Assembly: GCF_022201045.2 (NCBI RefSeq)
Contig: NC_068558.1
Coordinates: forward strand, 48,091,501 to 48,155,500
Direction of reading: 5' to 3'
Source of the DNA: Citrus sinensis
Taxonomy: Eukaryota > Streptophyta > Magnoliopsida > Sapindales > Rutaceae
Length of the DNA stretch: 64,000 bases
Shown here: piece after piece, positions 1 through 12,617 of the stretch
Layout: every line of letters begins with the position of its first letter
How positions within the stretch are numbered: position 1 is the stretch's first letter
Program-made: the position numbers and the translations under genes
The notes under the pieces: model-generated
Told to the model about the DNA's origin: nothing
The model's database searches: none
The model's input: only the letters and a program-made list of their open reading frames with translations

Positions 1-3000
1 TGTGGCTTATTTCGACCTTGCAAGTTGAAGAGAATGAAAGGCTTAGTATCTGAAACCCAGTTTTTATGTAAACATTGTTCTAAGGTTCGTAAGACTCTAT
101 TCTTGAATTTTATTTGACATGAATGTAGCTTCTATTTTTCTATTGATGGAAGAAATAGATTAACTGTTTTTCTTAACATGATCTCCACATTTATTCCTTT
201 TACAGTTACAAAAATCAGAGCAGTACTGTGGCATATGCAAGAATATTTGGCACCATTCAGATAGTGGGAATTGGGTGAGATTATTCACACTTCCGGTGGG
301 GCTAGTATATATATATTTTTTTGGTGGGGGTAAAAAACACTGAGAAAATATTGTTTTACTTCTCTGGAGCAGGTATGTTGTGACGGTTGTAATGTTTGGG
401 TGCATGCTGAGTGTGACGAAATTTCTGGCAAACATTTTAAGGTACACCTACCTAATTTGTAATTTTATTTTGTTTTTATTTATGTTATTCATTATGTTCA
501 TGGAGTTTGGGGGTTCACTGACTTGATTATGCTGTGAAGGATCTGGAGCACATTGATTATTATTGCCCGAATTGCAGAGTAAAGTTTAAATTTCAATCAT
601 CAAATATAGGAAAATGGCAGCCAGGTGTCAGGTATGTTAACTTAATCCTACAGACATCTGATGTTTTACTTTGGCTATGTATTATGGATGTTCATTTGAT
701 GTGAATTTTTAAACATTATACCAAACAATATTTTTTGACAGTGCTGTAGAAAATGACGGGCAAATGGTGCTGCCTGACAAGATAATGGTAGTATGCAATG
801 ACGTCGAAGGAGCATATTTTCCAAAACTTCATTTGTAAGCCTCAGAACTTATTAATGTCCTTGATAAGTTTAATAAGACCGTTATTGTTTTTTTCTTTTT
901 GTTAAAAGAATCAAATTGAAAAATTCTGTTAGGGCTGACATTTTCTATCCTCCTCCCCATTCTTTCTTTCGGAAAATGTTTGTTCACACTCTTTATTTGG
1001 AAATACTTATTAATAGCCACACATACATTGTCAACAAGTTATTTGATTATTTGACTTGGTTTTTTCAGTAGGGAATTCTGGTTGCACTACTTTGGTTTAT
1101 GGCAAAGTTGTTTTGAATAGAATATTCTAAAAAATAGCTGAGCTAAACTGATGTTTTGCCCTTTTTCCTTTAGAGTTGTGTGTAGGTGTCGATCATGTGG
1201 GCCGAAAAAGCTAACACTTAGTGAATGGGAACGCCACACTGGCTGTAGAGCAAAAAAATGGAAGTATAGCGTGAAAGTTCTGGGCACTATGCTACCACTG
1301 GGGAAATGGGTTCGTATTGATTCTTTCATCTTGTTTTTATAATTCTTTTTATCTGTATATTAAATTGTTTAGAACTTTTGGTCATTATTGGAGGCTATTG
1401 GCTTAATGTATTGATGATTAAAAGAAATCACAGCTATCTACTATCTTGGTTCTCAGTGATTGTTGCTCATAAATGTAGTTTCCTTCCTTAAAGCCATAGC
1501 CTGCTTCATCAGTTTCCCTTCCAACTTTAGTGAATCAGCAAGAAATGTAATTACCTTATCTATAGTGATTGCTCCTATCAGGGAATATTGGATTATTTTT
1601 GTGGACAGAATGTAACCCTGCTCCCCTCTTCCCTTTTCTATGTTTTATTTTCTAATTGTAGACATGTGAACAATTGAACATCCCGATAGCCATCTGATCT
1701 GTCAATTAACAAAACATTATGGCTATATATGTACATATTAAGTTTTGATTCTTAAATGTATGGTTTTTATTAACATCGAAGACAATGCAGATCACTGAAT
1801 TTAATGCTGATGCTATGGATCCAGTAAAATTAGATGAGAAAAAGCTACTTGCTTTTATGAAAGGTAATAGGCACATCCTTGAAATATTTACATGTTGATA
1901 TTATTATTATTATCATTATTGTTGTTGTTGTTGTTGCTTTTGTTTTTTTTTTTTTTTTTTTGGGTGGGGGGGGTGGGGGGAGTTGGGGTGGCGGGAGGGT
2001 TGATGTGGTGTTCTTAGGGGTTTCAAAAATTTTAACTAGAAATTTTTGTGATGTTTCAGTATTGGGAAACTTACATAACAGTTTTTTATTGCTACAGAGA
2101 AGTACGAGCCTGTTTCTGTAAAATGGACAACTGAAAGATGTGCTATCTGTAGATGGGTTGAAGACTGGGACTACAATAAAATTATTATCTGCAATAGGTA
2201 GGTCATTATTGGTTGTCTCTTGATACCAGTTAGATTGGGGTGGTTAAATGATAAACCATTTGCAGGCAAGGGGATTGAAGCTTATATTGTATTCTTTTGG
2301 AGATTTTTTTCTTTATTTATTGATTTTTTTCTCAACCTAAATGGCATTGTTATTTGTTCAGGTGCCAGATAGCTGTTCACCAAGAATGCTATGGGGTAAC
2401 TGATGTTCAAGATTTTACCTCATGGGTTTGTAGAGCATGCGAAATGCCTAATGCTGAGAGGAAATGTTGCCTCTGTCCTGTGAGAGGTATGTCCTCGTAA
2501 TTGAATGTGGTAATAGTTCTTAACTGTTCTGTTTTTTTTGTATATGGCATGCGTAGATAGTGTATTTACACACATGACACATGTAAGTATTACCTGTAGT
2601 TGAAATGGAAAGAAAATGGTCAGTGCCATAATTTATAGTTTCTGCATGGTCTTGTGAAACTTTTTTTTTTTTTTGAAATATGCAAAACAAAACAGTAGTT
2701 ATGTCGCTTCTTTTAGGACTTCTAAAATATTGGTTGATTCCAATTTAATTTAGATGATGCTGCAATCGTAATAGTTATACTTCCATTTATGATTTCTCTT
2801 TGCCTATTAGCAAATATAAATGTGATGATGTAGCATTTTGATTATGTATTCTGAGCATTAGTATTTAATGCAGTTATGATTTTCTCTGAAAATGTTGGCT
2901 CCAATCTCAATGCTTGTCTGTCTCATCATATTTAGAACTGATTTTTGATTATGCATACTGAGCAATGTAAGTCAGACTACATGTCTACCTATGTCTGACA

Positions 3001-5715
3001 AAGGGCTTGTCTTCAATGCCAGCTTGTCTTAACATGTTGAAACTGCTTTTTTAGGGGGTGCACTGAAACCAACAGATGTTCAAACTCTTTGGGTTCATGT
3101 TACATGCGCTTGGTTCCGGCCTGAGATTGGTTTCTTGAATCATGAGAAAATGGAACCGGCAACTGGAATTCTTAGAATTCCAACAAATTTGTTTTTAAAG
3201 GTATGATGTGGTTATGATGATCATCTAATGAGCTTTCTTTCCTCCTACTTCAATCAAGCATCTTTTTAAGGCAGTGCTTAAAGACTGTCCCTGCCATGCT
3301 TGGGTTCTATTTCGCATTCATTTAAAGAAAGTTCTCTTGGCATTGGTTTATTTATTTATTATTATTATTTTCTTTTAGTGTATGGGTGTTGAGTTGACTG
3401 CTTGTCTCTGAAATTTTTCTTAAATGTATTGACTGCAGAGTTGCATAATCTGTAAGCAAACTCATGGTTCGTGCACTCAGTGTTGCAAGTGTGCCACGTA
3501 TTTTCATGCAATGTGTGCCTCAAGAGCAGGATACTGCATGGAAGTAAGTCTTATTGTTCTTTGCTCGTAAACAAATTCATTTTTTGAGAGTTGTAATTTC
3601 ATGGAATATGTCTACAATGGAAGATAGTGATTAAAAATGATTTTTTTTTCTTATTTTTCACACATGATTTTGCTTACAATGGTCAGTGCATTAAGGAAAT
3701 GAGGGTTGAACGTTGTAAATTATTTCATTAATTTTTAATATTGAACTTCAGATACACAGCTTGGAGAGGTATGGCAAACAGATAACAAGGAAGTTGATAT
3801 ACTGTGCTGTCCACAGGTTGGAAAAATTTACTGTTCATTGGTTTCTTTATTTTTCATATTTTCTGATTTCAATCTGTTCTTCCATTGAAAGACAAAAGAA
3901 TTGTCCAACTTTATGCACCATATCTTATGGTTTTTGGTCTTCGTTCCTTCGTATCTTGATTTTTGGTACAGGACCCCAAATCCAGATGCTGTTGTAGCTT
4001 TCCACACTCCAACAGGGGTTTTTGCTGGTAGAAGCTTGCTTCAGAACCAGAGAGGCTGTTTCCGTGGTTCAAGGCTGGTTTCAGCTAAGAGAACAGAGGA
4101 CTCTGAATCACCATCCCCTGATACTAATGACTTCGAACCTCTATCTGCTTCAAGATGTCGTGTTTTCAAACGATCAAAGAATAAGGTGATGAATTTGGGA
4201 ACCTTATACTTTTTAAAAAAGGAATTGTTGAAATTTTAGCCATGCTTTTTTCGAGGTTGCGTTTCTTTTGGTACAAAATGTCATGTCAGATGTGACTTTT
4301 GTTTAGTTTGTAGCTGACTTCTTGTGATCTATCTCTTTTCTTCTTGTTTGCAGAGCATGGAAAGGGAGCCGATATGCCACCGACCAATGGGGCCAAGACA
4401 TCATTCTTTGGATGCAGTTATTAGCTTGAACACATATAAAGTGATATTCTTGTCTTTGTTTTATTTTTTTCTCATCGTTTCCTTAGATTGTTTTTGTTTG
4501 CTGGTAATATTCCATTTTATACTTACATGCTTATTTTGTCTTATGACAGGAAGTTGATAAACCTGAGATTTTCTCTTCATTCAAGGAAAGACTTTACCAC
4601 TTACAGGTACACCATCATTTTTAATGTGAAATGACTGATGCCTACAGGCCATCATCTCAAATTTTTTTTTGTTTGGGTGGGGGGGGGTGTGGGTGGGTTG
4701 CTGTCCTCAGAGAACTGAAAAGCATCGGGTTTGTTTCGGGAAATCTGGCATACATGGATGGGGCCTCTTCGCTCGTAGACATATTCAAGAAGGAGAAATG
4801 GTACTAAATTAAGATTTTACAATTATCCATTTTCAAACTTGTGGGTTTAAGTATTCAACTTGTCTGGAATTTTTTTGATACCTCGAATAAGACAATCAGT
4901 GTCTGGTTTCCTCATTAGTGATGTGATAGTTATAGAAGGCATTTATATCTCCAGGTTGTTGAGTATCGTGGTGAGCAGGTAACTCAAAGCATTGCTGATC
5001 TAAGGGAGAAACAATATCGTAAAGAAGGCAAAGATTGCTATGTGAGTTCCTTATTCAGTAATCCATGGCCGTGACCATGGGATTGTTGTGGCAGAGCTTG
5101 TATTATTTGATTGCAATTATAACTTACTGTTCCTTTCTTGTGTGATGAAGAGTTTGAATTTCTCAATGTGGTGAACTATCTATCCTTTCCTAGGTGTTTA
5201 ATGGTAATAATTGATTTGTTTGAAACTTGGGCTTTTGGGACTTTTGAAAAGTCTGTCAATAGTATAAATATGATGTGAAAATTGTAGATGAGAGAAATTG
5301 ATAGGCATCTTCCTAAAAGAAAAGGTTCAATGTAGGGCAATGGAGATAATGGAGTTCACAGCATTCACCTGTCTGGCAAGCAGGTGCCAACATGGTATAT
5401 TTGTTGAGGACTTTTCCTGCTTTGGTTTCTGTGGGCTTTGTGAAAATGGCTACCTCCTTTTCATCCACCTTGCTTCAACCCCCACTTGATTTAGGGCAGA
5501 ACAACTTTTTATTATTGCTGCTATATGCTTTGTTTTAATATTTATTGGATTATTTAATCTTTAAATTAATGGTTCCTGCAGCTATTCAAGATCAGTGAGG
5601 AAGTGGTAATTGATGCCACAAATAAGGGGAATATAGCTCGCTTAATCAACCATTCAGTAAGTTCTTGTTACAAAAGTTAATAACAAAATCTTCAAGATTC
5701 TCTTTGGGGTGTTTG

Positions 5716-5748
<33 letters not shown>

Positions 5749-6651
5749 GAAGCTCTACCCTAACTTGTAATTTCCTCATTCTTTTGCCTGATCAATTAGT
5801 CTGAGTTTGGATTTGGTTGGCTTGGGTTAGGTTAGTGAAATTTGTGTTGACCGTACACAGATTCTGTCAATTAATACTTATATCGGTGCATGTGGTTGTG
5901 CAAAGGCATTGTATACCCTGCTTTTCTTGGTTCTGCTCTCCTGGTATCTGAAGTTCTCAGACCCTGGTTACTTGCATTGCACCATTTGAGCCTACGACAA
6001 AATAACGCCAAAAAAGGAAAAAAATGCATTATTTTAAGGAAAGTGATTATAAGGAGACAACAATTTTGATTTGGTCTGGATCTTTCAGGTTCTAATGATT
6101 AGTGTTGCTTTTAGAACCTGAGCTTCACGCCTGTTTCCACCCATTGGTCTTGTTGTAGTCACCAAAAGTTGCTTCTATTTTGTGCTTAAGTCAGTAATTG
6201 TTGTTGCAACTGTTTTATGAACCAAAAATTACTTCTGTTTCATTAATTGTAGTTGCAACTGTTATATGAAATTCGACCTTGATTCTTAGTTCATACATTT
6301 ATTTGGCCCTATGTGGTAGCATTTTTAAAATGATGTTAAAAATTTATTCCTTCTGTTGCAGTGCATGCCTAACTGCTATGCAAGGATCATGAGTGTGGGA
6401 GATTGCGAGAGCCGGATAGTTCTTATTGCTAAGACCAATGTGTCAGCTGGTGATGAATTAACGTATGATCTTCCCCACCACTACCCCCCAACAAACAATA
6501 TAAATTTTGGTTTCTTGGTTGAGGAATAAATTATTGTGCTTTTATTTATTTATTTTACAGGTATGATTACTTATTTGATCCGGATGAGCATGACGAATTG
6601 AAAGTCCCTTGCCTATGTAAAGCTCCTAACTGTCGGATGTTTATGAACTAG
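1..6651 (+). CDS. ATX4/ATX5: Histone-lysine N-methyltransferase, ATX3/4/5 type (5' end outside window)
   Basis: Trithorax-type SET methyltransferase; this family methylates histone H3 lysine 4 in the nucleus. Twenty coding exons can be joined: 1-84, 206-274, 373-441, 540-631, 742-834, 1174-1309, 1791-1863, 2098-2197, 2362-2486, 3055-3200, 3439-3543, 3752-3816, 3972-4185, 4354-4440, 4550-4606, 4711-4800, 4955-5041, 5582-5656, 6362-6462, 6561-6651. They give 652 residues and a TAG stop. Visible in order: PHD finger (about 36-86, CGIC...CCDGC...YYCPNC), second PHD (about 220-265, CAIC...[14 protein letters not shown]), extended PHD (about 275-385, [20 protein letters not shown]), SET domain (about 510-628: [29 protein letters not shown]) and the cysteines of a post-SET (CLCKAPNC). 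Family members are about 900-1050 aa, so roughly the first third, with the PWWP region, lies upstream of the window. The catalytic SET motifs look intact. ATX3, ATX4 and ATX5 cannot be separated without a tree. Confidence 0.95.
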
Positions 6652-7882
6652 GTTCTATCTTTCTGCTAAGAGTAACCACCTTATCTTCATTTTTGTGAAT
6701 CTCACATTGCCAGTCTAGCTTTGTAATTTTCTTTTTCTTCTTGTCTCGAAAATATTTGGTCCATTTTTTTGTAATTCTTTAGATGGCAATAAAAATGTAA
6801 ATACATCAATCGCCGGCTGGCTGTTTAGTGGTGGTATTTTTGTAAATTGATGTAGACTTTATAGAATGTTCAGATTCCGATTCGTCTTGTGAATGTTACT
6901 TTGTTTTCCCGTTGAAGTGCTCTGCGAATTGACCATGTTTCAACTTACCAGCACATTTTCCCTTTTTCCTCGGATGAACTGCAAGTTTAATATTTTTATC
7001 TTATGGTGGCGAGATTTGCCCCCATTTTTTGTCATTTTGTTTAAATAAGGTGAATGAGTAATTGTTAATTAAATTATTATCTGTATTACAATTTAGAAGT
7101 TAAATTTTTTATACTGTATAAATCCATAAGTTTTATGTTTAACTCTTCTAAACTTTTAAATGGGGGGGGGGGGGGAATTGGGAGAACTTAATATTGCATT
7201 CCATTGATGGAGATGGAAGATATGCAATGATAAGAATCTGAAAAAGAAAAAAAATATTTAATATTGCTTTGACGGAGGAACAAGAAAAGATAAGAGAATT
7301 TGAAAAGGAAAAAATTCCTACCTAAAAAAAAAAAATTATAAATATTAAATTGACAGGTACTTTTAGTATTGATTAGATCTAGTTGCAAAATATGTTCATT
7401 TTCAATTATCGGGGTGGGTTAATAATCAACAAGGGTGGTTTTATAGGAAAAAAAGGGGGCCATCCTAATCTTATGCTTCTATACTCCATTTTGTTGAGAT
7501 TTTCACATGGCCTGGCAGAGCGCCAATCTCCTGGTAATGGTGGAACCGAAACCACATACGTCAATTTTCACCACGAGATTCGTAGCCTTGCGGCAGTAAT
7601 GGCTAAAATTCAACAAACCGTGATGAAGCAATTCTTATTCTTAATGGTGTTAGTTATCTTAGCAAACCCCAAAAAATGGGTGAAAAAAAGGAATCAAAGG
7701 AAAATTGATAATATAGGTGGGCGGTAAATTGTCTTAATCAGGACTTTAGGTGGACGTGTAGTAATATTATTGGGATATCCTTGAGGCATGCCAGGCCCGG
7801 CCCATCACGAGAACCGGAATTCCGATCCATGATGAACTACTTGAATTTTACTTTCTTTTTAAATCTTGCATTTGGCGCGCCT
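6652..7882. other. ATX 3' UTR and intergenic spacer
   Basis: The ATX 3' UTR probably runs to the region of the AATAAAAATG signal near 6788-6797. The remainder is AT-rich spacer with a G homopolymer near 7161-7175. An open frame at about 7383-7727 has no recognisable domain, and I do not call it a gene. Confidence 0.5.
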
Positions 7883-7889
7883 ATATAAA
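7883..7889 (+). promoter_or_regulatory. TATA box of the F-box gene
   Basis: TATATAA follows a GC-rich stretch (GGCGCGCC) and lies 57 bases upstream of the chosen start codon at 7946. This is a normal distance for a short 5' UTR. Confidence 0.55.
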
Positions 7890-7945
7890 GCGGAAGACTG
7901 AGAGTTGAAGTCATTTTGAAATTTCTCAGAGAGAGAAACAGAGAA

Positions 7946-10900
7946 ATGAGGAAGAGATTGAAAAGAAACAAGGGACTTTGCGTTTGCAGCTCTCCTTGCT
8001 GCCCTTACCATGCTTCTTTATCCCTCTTCAGCTGGTACTTTCTCTCTATAGACTCTCCTTCAACAATGAACTTTGAATTCGAGCCATATCTCCACTTCAT
8101 TCCAAATTCTTACTCTCATATTCGTATACTTTACGCTTGCATATTTAATCAATTTTAGTGAAATTTAAATCAATTCATGTTTTTCGAATTTTGATTTAAA
8201 ATTCTGAGCTCTTGTTTTGTTTCATTCAATTTAACTGAATACGAGCTTTTAAGGTACTCTGGAATCTGAATTTCGAAGACAATAACCGTTTCATCATATT
8301 TGATCTCCGAATCTGGGATGATATGATCTTCAATTATCAGATTATTTGAAATTTTCTCAAGCTTGAGATCTGTTTGTTTTCAAAATCTATTTGACGAAGT
8401 TGTTTGTAGAAGAAGGTTGTTCGGTTGTTTACCAGTTGGTATGAGATGTTTTTAGGAAAAAATTTGATGTTCTACTTTGAGAAAGCAATTTATCGTTTCC
8501 AAACATTATTCCCAACCTCTATAAACAGATCGGTTGAGAATCGTTTATTCTTATTCTTCTGTTTCAAAACAGTTTTCCATTTTGATTCTTGACAACTGTT
8601 TGGTAGCTGCGAAAATAATGTGTTTAGAAATTTAACAAGATATTGAATCTCATGTTCTCTGTTGTTCCAGTTTACTGACTAAGCAAAAAATAACCTCGTC
8701 TGAGAATTAGAAGATTCTGTTATCTCATATTTGAATGAACTCTTTTAAGTTTTGAGGCCACAATTTCTTCAATTTTCCTCTGTTTTCTCTTTAGCCAAAC
8801 AGAATAATCATGAGAATTTAGTTTTGAAATTAACTCGTGAATTTTATGTTTTCGAAATTGGAGTGCTAAAACTGGCCATTCTCTTGAGCTTTTTGCTAGC
8901 CTGCCAAATTAATCTTCAAAGCACAGATCTGCGTTAAATTTGAAATGAGTCAAATTGTTAAATCAGTTTTGCAGTTGATGTTATTTACTCGGTTTAGCTA
9001 TTATTATTTTTTAAAAAAAAGATAGTATTAAATAATTTTTTTTTGGGCTAAAAAAAGGTATGACGTGGACATATGGACATACATAGCGAGGTTTTTGGAC
9101 GGAAAATCTCTGCTGAAGCTGGCGTTGACGAGCAAATGGTTCCACGACGTTATTATGCATGACTGCGTTTGGAAGTTCGCGTGCCTGCGTGATCTTCAGG
9201 TCCCCGATCCACGCCACGTGTCCTTTAACTGGACCAAGATCTACGCTACGGCTTTTGGTATAGACGAAATCCCTTTGGTTTTGCCTTTTTAATATGCCTT
9301 TTTTAATACTGTCACTATCATCATCACAGTCTTATCGCTATAATTCATTATTGCAGATGGGAGTCATTCTTACTTGTTTCGTCAGCCGGACAAACATCTT
9401 GGTAGTTCTTTCTTTCAGCATTTTCTGTTTAAAGAATTATAGTTGTATAATTAAAACTAGAAAGGATTCAATAAATAAAGCTCAAAGTTTGTAACCATTT
9501 TCAGTTTTTCACCCTTGGATTACCCTTATCAGATATATGGAAGAAACTTGATAGCATCCTGGTTGGTACAATGAAGTGAACAGGAACTTATGATTTTATA
9601 TTGGGCTTTAACTGTTAACTGCGTTAGATAGATTATATCATGATTAAGATGATCTCATTTGGGTTTCTAAGTGGCAATTAAGAGTAATGGCAAACTAATT
9701 GCCCATCAGTTCAAATTTCCTCTCAACCTGCCATGCCTACTTATATTGTTAGTCCACGAACGCATTTCATGCCTATAGGTTTAGTAAGTATATGAGTAGC
9801 TTGCCTTTTTATGCAAAATATTTGTTGTACCAACAATAATAAATGTGGAAGCTCATGCTTCAGTGCATCTGCCGGCTAATGAAATTTCTTCACTGTGTTT
9901 CGTCTTTTTACCGAACGAATCAGATTGGATGCGAATTGGTGCATTTCTATTCGATTCACAAGAAGCACTCCTGACGGACAAGCTGGACTTGCCCGTTAGA
10001 ATCATAAAAGAAAAAACTATTGAGAAGATGCTGAAGGCCTGTGGATCCTGCTTGTTGAAAAACATTAAAACTGGGATATGGATAGCTGGTACTGTAAAAT
10101 CGATTGAAGTATCCTGCTGTTACTTTTAAATTGCGTTCATATTTGGAATGTCATAGTCATTAGCCCAACTAATCGTGCACGTCAATGTGGTTGATTCTTT
10201 CAGATTTGCAGCTAGTTCGATGCCCTGCTTGTAACCTTGATACATGTGAAGGTGAGATTAAATGCCTAATTGCTCATAAAAGCAGGGCATGGATTTTTTT
10301 TTTGGTTGTTAGATTAATTTGTTAGATAAGATGTGTGGTTAGGGTTGTGATCACTAGATATGTAACACTGCTTTGGTAATAAGCCTAGTGCTGGACCGTA
10401 GGTCCAGATCACAGAATGTGAGATTACTTTTAAAATATAGTGCAATATACTTCATGTGGTAGAACCCTGTCACTGAGGATTAGAAATCCATGAGGACCAT
10501 GACCTTCAAGATTCTTCAACTAACAATTTGTGATGTGCTCTCTTTCTTGGATATTTGTAGCAGGCGATTATTGAAAGAGATACCGAGAAATTTTTTTTTT
10601 CATTTAATTTGTTTCATTATTTAGTAAAAAGGCATACCACGAGTTGTGAAGCAAGAAAACTCGCATTTTTCCGTGTAGGAACAATGCAGATGCTAGAAGC
10701 CAGGCATATAGAGCTGTTCTTGAGTGAGGGTTTCCTGAATAGAAGCTGGGAGTATGAGCTTATTGGATCTCATAAAATTGAAAAGGATGTACGGGCAGCT
10801 TCCGCAGGAATTTTTGATGTGGATCACTTCAAGGACTGTCAATCAGCAGGTAAATCTTCATTTTGTACACTATACTCGTCTAACTCACCGTGTTCAGTCC

Positions 10901-11990
10901 ATATCACCAAGAAAGATTCACAATATGCTCATTAGTCATAACAAGACAAACCCGCAAAAATAAAGTCTGCTTCAGCCACTGGATAGGAACGTTGTCTCTA
11001 AAGTTTTCATGTGAAAGGTGTAATAATATTTTCCACAGCATCAAGGAGCATGAGTTAGGTGAAACTGAAAACTATTTGGTAGAATGCCTGATCAAAGATG
11101 ATCTAAGAATGCAAATGAGGTACTTTGGGTTTAGAATAGCTTTTCACTGACATATTCTCAAATAGCCGATATGGCTACCCTAAGATTTCAAGCTTTCCTT
11201 TATCAACAATGTCAATCCAATTGAATGAAAGATTAATGCTGTTAAAGAACTTTCGTTTGATAAGAACCTAACATTTAGCTTTAACTTGCTCTTGAATCGC
11301 TGAAACACTTGGGACTTTGTTGACATAAAATTGAGGAAACCATGAGGTGCATGGCCATATGAATTATGAAAATGTGTTTTACATTGTGTACAGTAACAGA
11401 ACTTTATCAGAAAGATCATAACCGAATTTTCCAACGGATGACAACTAGAATCTATTGGGCTGGTTACTCCGGGATATGGATCGGGATAGAGCTTATGACC
11501 GAGAAAGGATTATTTCTGATATTGAAGGTGGAATGAATATAATTCAGTTTTGAAATATTTGGCAGGGGTGTTCGATCTCAAGAGATGGGCCGGCAAACCA
11601 AACGAGATGCTACCAAAAGCCATAATTGCTTTTCATGCAGTTGCTATCAACACCAATTTACAAAAGAACGAAGGTACATGTTTACAATGTGTGAAGATCC
11701 ATAAAAATTTGTTTGAATGTTCTCAGCTCTTCACTTCCGCCTCCCCATTGTTACTAGTGGTCTATTTTTCAGATAGGCCTGCTGACTTCTTCTTCTTCTT
11801 TTTTGGGCCTATTGCCAGTACATTCTTTGATTGCCGTTCATATAACATGATTGAACTATACAAACTACATTTTTTCAATTATTTTCTTTTTGACTTTCTG
11901 GGAGTAGGAATTCTTGTCAAGTACCACACCATGAAAGCTGGGCCCGAAGGCGATATTGTATCGATCCGAATCTCACAGCAGCTTTTGTAA
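7946..11990 (+). CDS. RMF: F-box protein resembling RMF (At3g61730)
   Basis: Probable substrate receptor of an SCF ubiquitin ligase. Exons 7946-8034, 9058-9257, 9357-9401, 9924-10088, 10204-10251, 10679-10849, 11566-11673 and 11908-11990 join in phase to 302 aa ending in RISQQLL. An F-box-like segment starts near residue 31 (DIWTYIARFLDGKSLLKLAL, then SKWFHDVIMHDCVWKFACLR). The rest matches my memory of the At3g61730 family: GTMQMLEARHIELFL, WEYELIGSHKI, KAIIAFHAVAINTNLQKNEG. In Arabidopsis that gene is called REDUCED MALE FERTILITY and acts in tapetum and pollen development; its role here is inferred. The first intron (about 1.0 kb) separates a short basic, cysteine-rich N-terminus from the F-box. 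The intron between exons 6 and 7 (716 bp) holds another open segment, listed separately. Confidence 0.82.
10965..11120 (+). other. Open segment in RMF intron 6, possible cassette exon
   Basis: Within the 716-bp intron one frame stays open and reads protein-like (WIGTLSLKFSCERCNNIF, then HELGETENYLVECLIKDDL), ending at a possible donor GTACTT near 11119. Joining it to exon 6 needs an acceptor with a poor polypyrimidine tract near 10964, and its downstream phase does not fit the next exon. The direct exon 6-7 junction keeps frame without it. It is therefore either an unused remnant or an alternative exon. Confidence 0.25.
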
Positions 11991-12617
11991 TTCTGCTTAA
12001 TTCTCACATATATATTAGCAAATATCAGATAATTCTAACTTCGGGACAATTGGTATGCCTAACTCAAAGTTCAGAGGGGATCATTCTTCAGCAATCATTC
12101 CGATCTTACCCCTCATTGTAGAAATTATTACAAGATACTGGACAAGTCTTATCTACGATTCAAGATTTATAGCCACTAGTTAATGTCTGTAATCGTGAAG
12201 TTCAGTTTTGCTGTAGAGTTTTTCAGGTAGTTATGCTTCTTAAAATGAAGGAGCCATAAGTTCATTTCTTAATTTCTTTTCGTTTGCCTTCAAAATTAGC
12301 ATAGGCTGATGAATATAGAAGTGGTTTCAGTTTTCACTTTTTAAAACATTAAAGGATTTCTATTGTCAAACTATACGTCGGCATGCCGTACTACAAATTG
12401 TATGCATAGACTTTTCCCCTTGTACTTGCCTTGAACTTATTGCCTATGGGCAAATTTACAAAGAAGTTGCTGTCATAGAAAGCTAGAGCAAATAAAATAG
12501 TCTTTGACTTCAGGTTTGTTTTTTAGTTTAATCAACGAAGTCCCGAAACCAAACATCTTTAATTATCCACTAGTCCTGCTCGTCTCTGGAATTAGTCCTT
12601 CATCATTCATCATCAAT

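Noticed and set aside
1879-2121. Open frame rich in Val, Phe and Gly runs
   Set aside because: It is a translation of GTT, T and G homopolymer tracts within an ATX intron.
7383-7727. 114-codon frame between ATX and the F-box gene
   Set aside because: No recognisable domain, no clean start or promoter, and a Lys-rich tail from A-rich DNA.
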